From JBBDRV01 sp040905285 (GTDB taxonomy: Bacteria > Bacteroidota > Rhodothermia > Balneolales > Balneolaceae): DNA of 17,943 nucleotides. A program made the translations under genes and the position numbers. Of the stretch, positions 14,110-17,943 are shown in pieces. The stretch lies in assembly GCA_040905285.1 (NCBI GenBank), contig JBBDRV010000218.1:1-17943 (forward strand), read 5' to 3'. The first letter of the stretch is position 1, and each line of letters opens with the position of its first letter. Below the pieces are notes generated by a model that was not told the origin of the DNA, did no database searches, and worked only from the letters and a program-made list of their open reading frames with translations.

Positions 14110-16698
14110 ATGGAGGGCAATTTTTCAAGTAAAGTACGCGACGTTATTCAATTCAGCCGGGAAGAGGCTTTACGACTCGGTCATGATTATATCGGAACCG
14201 AACATCTGATCCTTGGAATAGTGCGGCTGGGTGACGGCGTGGCCATACGAATTTTAAAGAATCTCGATTGCGATCTCTACAAGCTAAAGAAAACAATAGA
14301 GGACACAGTGAGGGGAACAGGCGGGTCGGTTACCGTCGGCAATATTCCGCTTACCAAGCAGGCTGAAAAAGTGCTTCGTATCACCTATCTGGAAGCCAAA
14401 CTATATAAAAGTGATACGATTGGAACTGAACATCTGCTTTTGTCCTTGTTAAGAGACGAAGAGAATATAGCGGCCCAGATACTTCAGCAATTTAATGTTT
14501 CATACGATGCAGTCCGGGAGGAACTCGACTTGATTATCTCCGGGAAATCCCGCGAAGATGACCCGAAGGGTGCACGTGACATTAAAGCTGGTATCTCATC
14601 GCCCAAAGGATCTAAACAATCTGGTAGTTCACGCGAGAAGAAGATGGAAAAATCAAAAACTCCTGTATTAGACAATTTTGGACGGGATCTTACCCAAATG
14701 GCGGAAGAAGGACGACTGGACCCGATTATCGGTCGTGAGAAAGAGATCGAGCGGGTGGCACAGGTTCTCAGCCGGCGTAAAAAAAACAACCCTGTCCTGA
14801 TCGGTGAAGCCGGTGTCGGCAAAACCGCCATCGCGGAAGGTCTGGCATCAAGGATTATAGAAAGAAAAGTTTCGCGCGTATTATATGACAAACGGGTAAT
14901 CGCCCTTGACCTGGCCGCTCTTGTAGCCGGAACCAAATACCGGGGGCAGTTTGAAGAGAGAATGAAGGCGGTCATGGGTGAGCTGGAAAAAACCGACAAT
15001 GTTATCCTGTTCATAGATGAACTTCATACCATTGTCGGGGCCGGGGGTGCGAGTGGTTCCCTCGACGCATCGAATATGCTTAAGCCGGCTCTTGCGCGGG
15101 GCGAAATTCAGGCAATAGGGGCCACTACACTAAATGAATACCGTCAGCACATTGAGAAAGACGGTGCCCTGGAACGCAGATTCCAAAAAATAATGGTGGA
15201 GCCGACCACTCCGGAGCAAACACTGGACATACTCAAGCAGATTAAAGGTAAATACGAAAATCATCACAGTGTCCGGTATTCGGATGAAGCGCTGGAAGCC
15301 TGTGTTAAACTTCCGAACCGGTATGTCACCGATCACTTTCTTCCGGACAAGGCGATTGACGCTCTTGACGAAGCCGGTGCAAGAGTGCACCTCTCCAATA
15401 TTACCGTACCCCAGAAGATCCTCGACCTTGAAAGTGAAATTGAAAATACCGGCAATGAAAAAAATGCCATGGTGAAAAAGCAGCGATTCGAGGAGGCGGC
15501 GAGGCTGCGGGATACGGAAAAGCGTTTACTCGAGGATCTGGAACAGGCACAGAGGGACTGGGAAAAAGAATCTGAAACCATCGTCTATGATGTGGAAGAA
15601 GAAGATGTTGCCGCTGTCGTAGCCATGATGAGTGGCGTGCCGGTGAACAAAATCACTCAAAGCGAAGGGAAAAAGCTCCTCAAGATGAAGGAAGCCCTCT
15701 CTACAAAGATCGTGGGGCAGGATGAGGCGATAGTCAAGCTGACAAAAGCCATCCAGCGTACACGGGCAGGTTTGAAAGATCCCACCCGGCCAATCGGTTC
15801 GTTTATCTTTCTCGGACCCACCGGTGTCGGTAAAACCGAAATGGCCAAAGTGCTGGCTGAATACCTTTTTGACAAGGAAGATACCCTGGTCCGGGTCGAT
15901 ATGAGTGAATACATGGAGAAATTCAGTGTTTCACGTCTTGTCGGAGCTCCTCCGGGATATGTAGGCTATGAAGAAGGCGGTATACTCACTGAGAAAGTTC
16001 GCCGCAAACCGTACAGTGTTGTACTTCTGGATGAAATAGAGAAAGCTCACCCGGATGTGTTTAATATCCTGTTGCAGGTGCTTGATGACGGCATTCTGAC
16101 CGACAGTCTCGGTCGCAAGGTTGATTTTCGGAATACAATAATTATCATGACTTCCAATATCGGCGCCAGGGATATCAGGAATCTGGGTAAAGGCATTGGA
16201 TTTGATACCGGCGGCAACACCTTCGACTATGCACAGATGAAATCTACAATTCAGGATGCCTTGAAAAAGGTGTTCAATCCAGAATTCCTCAACCGGATTG
16301 ACGATGTAATTACCTTCCGTCCTCTTGAACAGGAAGATATCTTCCGGATCATTGACATTCTCGGTGAAGATCTGTTCAACCGGATAAACGAGCTGGGGTA
16401 TCAACTGGATATCACCAAAGGTGCAAAAGACTTTATATCTGAAAAAGGCTTTGACCAGAAATTTGGAGCCAGACCGCTGCGCAGGGCTCTTCAAAAATAT
16501 GTTGAAGATCCTCTTGCCGAAGAGATACTGGGGGCGGAACATCCGGAGGGCTCTGTTATTAAAATAAAAATGAATAAGTCCAGGGACGGACTCGCGTTCG
16601 AATGGGATTTTTCGGAAAAGAAAGCAAAAAACGAAGGATCGGAAACGTCATCCGGAGAAACAGACCAAACGAAATCTGAAAAAGAGGCAAAAGCCTGA
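14110..16698 (+). CDS. clpC: ClpC ATPase, unfoldase of the Clp protease
   Basis: An 862-residue double AAA+ ATPase that unfolds proteins and feeds them to ClpP. In order: two Clp N repeats (about 1-145), a Gly/Ser/Lys linker, AAA-1 with Walker A GEAGVGKT (232-239) and Walker [10 protein letters not shown] (299-307), a short UVR-type middle region ([20 protein letters not shown], 454-473), and AAA-2 with Walker A GPTGVGKT (569-576) and Walker [12 protein letters not shown] (637-647). The UVR middle region and its shortness mark ClpC rather than ClpB. A GIGF loop (695-698) is the ClpP-docking motif. The last 25 residues are a Lys/Glu/Ser-rich tail. The ATG at 14110 directly precedes the N domain; GCAGG lies just upstream. 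No mcsA, mcsB or ctsR is adjacent. Confidence 0.97.
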   Translation: MEGNFSSKVRDVIQFSREEALRLGHDYIGTEHLILGIVRLGDGVAIRILKNLDCDLYKLKKTIEDTVRGTGGSVTVGNIPLTKQAEKVLRITYLEAKLYKSDTIGTEHLLLSLLRDEENIAAQILQQFNVSYDAVREELDLIISGKSREDDPKGARDIKAGISSPKGSKQSGSSREKKMEKSKTPVLDNFGRDLTQMAEEGRLDPIIGREKEIERVAQVLSRRKKNNPVLIGEAGVGKTAIAEGLASRIIERKVSRVLYDKRVIALDLAALVAGTKYRGQFEERMKAVMGELEKTDNVILFIDELHTIVGAGGASGSLDASNMLKPALARGEIQAIGATTLNEYRQHIEKDGALERRFQKIMVEPTTPEQTLDILKQIKGKYENHHSVRYSDEALEACVKLPNRYVTDHFLPDKAIDALDEAGARVHLSNITVPQKILDLESEIENTGNEKNAMVKKQRFEEAARLRDTEKRLLEDLEQAQRDWEKESETIVYDVEEEDVAAVVAMMSGVPVNKITQSEGKKLLKMKEALSTKIVGQDEAIVKLTKAIQRTRAGLKDPTRPIGSFIFLGPTGVGKTEMAKVLAEYLFDKEDTLVRVDMSEYMEKFSVSRLVGAPPGYVGYEEGGILTEKVRRKPYSVVLLDEIEKAHPDVFNILLQVLDDGILTDSLGRKVDFRNTIIIMTSNIGARDIRNLGKGIGFDTGGNTFDYAQMKSTIQDALKKVFNPEFLNRIDDVITFRPLEQEDIFRIIDILGEDLFNRINELGYQLDITKGAKDFISEKGFDQKFGARPLRRALQKYVEDPLAEEILGAEHPEGSVIKIKMNKSRDGLAFEWDFSEKKAKNEGSETSSGETDQTKSEKEAKA

Positions 16699-16726
16699 CG
16701 AGCCCGGCAGTCTGTTGTTCCGCCGT

Positions 16727-16752
16727 ACCGGCCCGGTGAATCCGGAGCCGGT
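16727..16752. terminator. GC-rich hairpin between clpC and the convergent gene
   Basis: ACCGGC (16727-16732) plus CCGG (16733-16736) pair with CCGG (16742-16745) and GCCGGT (16747-16752), leaving a five-base loop and a single bulged A. The stem is strong, but neither strand has a following T-run, so it is not a standard intrinsic terminator. Its place between convergent genes suggests an end-of-transcript role. Confidence 0.4.
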
Positions 16753-16753
16753 G

Positions 16754-17875
16754 TCAAAAATACGTCTGTATGGAAAGTACCCGGTTTAGTCCGTCCACTG
16801 TAAACCTGTTTGTTCCAGTGCGTTTTACCTCAATCCGGCTGTCATCCAAAAATGAAATGGGAAATCCGACTTCCGTCCGGGCTATGCTTCGTTTTCCCAG
16901 ATGAACGGCATGGAATTCAGGATTGCTGATCCGGTTATTTCCGTCGATCTGGCCGGATAAAGCCAGTATTTGCTGATCCCGCTCATTATAAACAGCATAA
17001 TTGATTCTGGTCCTGAAACTGCTACTGCCTAATCTTTCCATGTCCGTCACCCTGTAGACCTGTACTCTGTTGCTGGAAAAAATCGTAAGGTTCCGTGCAT
17101 CTTCCGAAAGAGTGGCTCCGACAAGCTCTTCCCCTGTCGTCATTGCTGCTATTTCATTCCCGAACCGGTCCAGTATCAGAACTTCATCTTCCCTGCCTTC
17201 CTGTTCAGTAATAAGGATAAGAAAACTGCCATTTTCAGTAACATCCGCGTATTTCAACGTTCTGCTCCTGCTGTAAAAAACATCAATCGTTTCATCCTCT
17301 GCCATAATGATTCTCGCCCGCGAACCCTGCCCTTCATCAAAATTAATCCTCGGGTTATAAAGCAGGATCGTCTTACCTGAAGGATCTGCAGCCATTTCGG
17401 ACAATGCCTCACCTCCCAGGCTGCCCGAGCTGTTTGACACCTGATATGAAAGAGTGCCGTCAGAGTCAAAAAAGCTGAAATTGGCCACATTATCCCGGGT
17501 CACAAAACTGCCGTCATTCAACATTCTGATCATCAGAGTCTCATCATCCGGATCAAAATAAGTCAGCTCTGTATTACCAACGCTCTGCCCTCTGCCGTCG
17601 ATCACTGTTGTACGGAGATCCGCCGCAAAGTGAATAACCCCCAGAAAGCTCCCGCGGCCGGAAATATCATATGAATGACTTCGGTCGAGATGTACCTGAT
17701 TCCCGCTCCCTGAAACAATTAAACTGTTTCCCTGTATCCGGAGGCTGGACTGGTCGAAAGAAAAAGTGCGCACATCATTTTCGGATGAATTTCCGGCAGG
17801 GATTATTTCTATATTCTGGGCAAGAGAAACAGAAGTCAACAACGACAGCAGTACAATCAGTGGAATGAATTTCAT
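16754..17875 (-). CDS. Secreted beta-propeller-like protein of unknown role
   Basis: A 373-residue exported protein. The start at 17873-17875 gives a clean signal peptide, MKFIPLIVLLSLLTSVSLAQ, with cleavage probably after Ala; the frame is open for 13 more codons upstream, but that longer start would bury the signal. The mature part is rich in beta-strand-like stretches with repeated patterns such as GKTILLYNP, GSFLILITEQEGREDEVLIL, ARNLTIFSSNRVQVYRV and DQQILALSGQ, as in WD40/quinoprotein-type propellers, but I see no metal, heme or catalytic motif. There is no lipobox cysteine, so it is probably periplasmic or secreted. The family is unknown to me. It lies 45 bases after a possible outer-membrane protein gene and may share its transcript. 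Confidence 0.8.
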   Translation of the reverse strand: MKFIPLIVLLSLLTSVSLAQNIEIIPAGNSSENDVRTFSFDQSSLRIQGNSLIVSGSGNQVHLDRSHSYDISGRGSFLGVIHFAADLRTTVIDGRGQSVGNTELTYFDPDDETLMIRMLNDGSFVTRDNVANFSFFDSDGTLSYQVSNSSGSLGGEALSEMAADPSGKTILLYNPRINFDEGQGSRARIIMAEDETIDVFYSRSRTLKYADVTENGSFLILITEQEGREDEVLILDRFGNEIAAMTTGEELVGATLSEDARNLTIFSSNRVQVYRVTDMERLGSSSFRTRINYAVYNERDQQILALSGQIDGNNRISNPEFHAVHLGKRSIARTEVGFPISFLDDSRIEVKRTGTNRFTVDGLNRVLSIQTYF

Positions 17876-17920
17876 CAATATGAAGGTATAATTAGTGTTT
17901 GTAAGAAAACTCATAGTGTC

Positions 17921-17943
17921 CTAAAAAAACGTCAGGGTCAAGG
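17921..17943 (-). CDS. Possible end of an outer-membrane beta-barrel protein
   Basis: On the minus strand the window edge can be read as Leu-Thr-Leu-Thr-Phe-Phe then TAG (17921-17923). Alternating hydrophobic residues ending in Phe are the usual C-terminal signal of outer-membrane barrels recognised by BamA. Only six codons are visible, so chance is a real alternative. Confidence 0.33.

Noticed and set aside
15931..16542. 203-codon open frame on the minus strand inside clpC
   Set aside because: It is antisense to the second ATPase domain of clpC and has no recognisable domain.

Overview
The window looks like chromosomal core-genome DNA from a Gram-negative, probably salt- or alkali-adapted bacterium of the Bacteroidota/Rhodothermota/Balneolota kind. 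The basis is indirect: moderate GC, many starts without a clear Shine-Dalgarno, a long acidic extension on ribosomal protein S1, a secreted beta-rich protein whose signal peptide ends in a typical 'AQ', and a Na+/H+ antiporter operon without a fused MrpA. I cannot name a genus. There is no rRNA, tRNA, CRISPR array, insertion sequence or phage gene that I can see.

Left part (1-6676, + strand): one tight operon for an Mrp/Mnh-type multi-subunit cation/proton antiporter. The order is mrpF (end only), mrpG, an MbhD-like gene, an MbhE-like gene, mrpB, mrpC, mrpD, a second D-type antiporter subunit, a 70-residue membrane protein and a third, longer D-type subunit. Most neighbours overlap by 4-17 bases. 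The first part of this order is, from memory, that of the ion-translocating module of archaeal membrane-bound hydrogenase (Mbh). No hydrogenase genes follow; two more antiporter-like subunits do.

Middle (6677-9260): nuoJ and nuoK, two membrane subunits of respiratory complex I, lie on the minus strand without the rest of the nuo genes and run tail-to-tail into the antiporter operon. Both final stop codons sit inside one 16-base palindrome. A 356-base gene-free stretch then separates nuoJ from a divergent moxR-type AAA+ ATPase, which is followed by an unrecognised 82-residue protein and a bidirectional terminator.

Right part (9262-17943): housekeeping genes. rpsA and cmk form a minus-strand pair. 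Divergent from them, rpsT (bS20) is followed 5 bases later by gpmI (cofactor-independent phosphoglycerate mutase). Then comes clpC, a complete Clp protease ATPase. At the right edge, on the minus strand, are a secreted beta-propeller-like protein and the last codons of what may be an outer-membrane barrel protein.

The points most worth a second look are the unusual three-antiporter Mrp layout, the isolated nuoJK pair facing it, a strong inverted repeat inside the second antiporter gene, and two small proteins (70 and 82 residues). All promoter calls are weak and made by eye.
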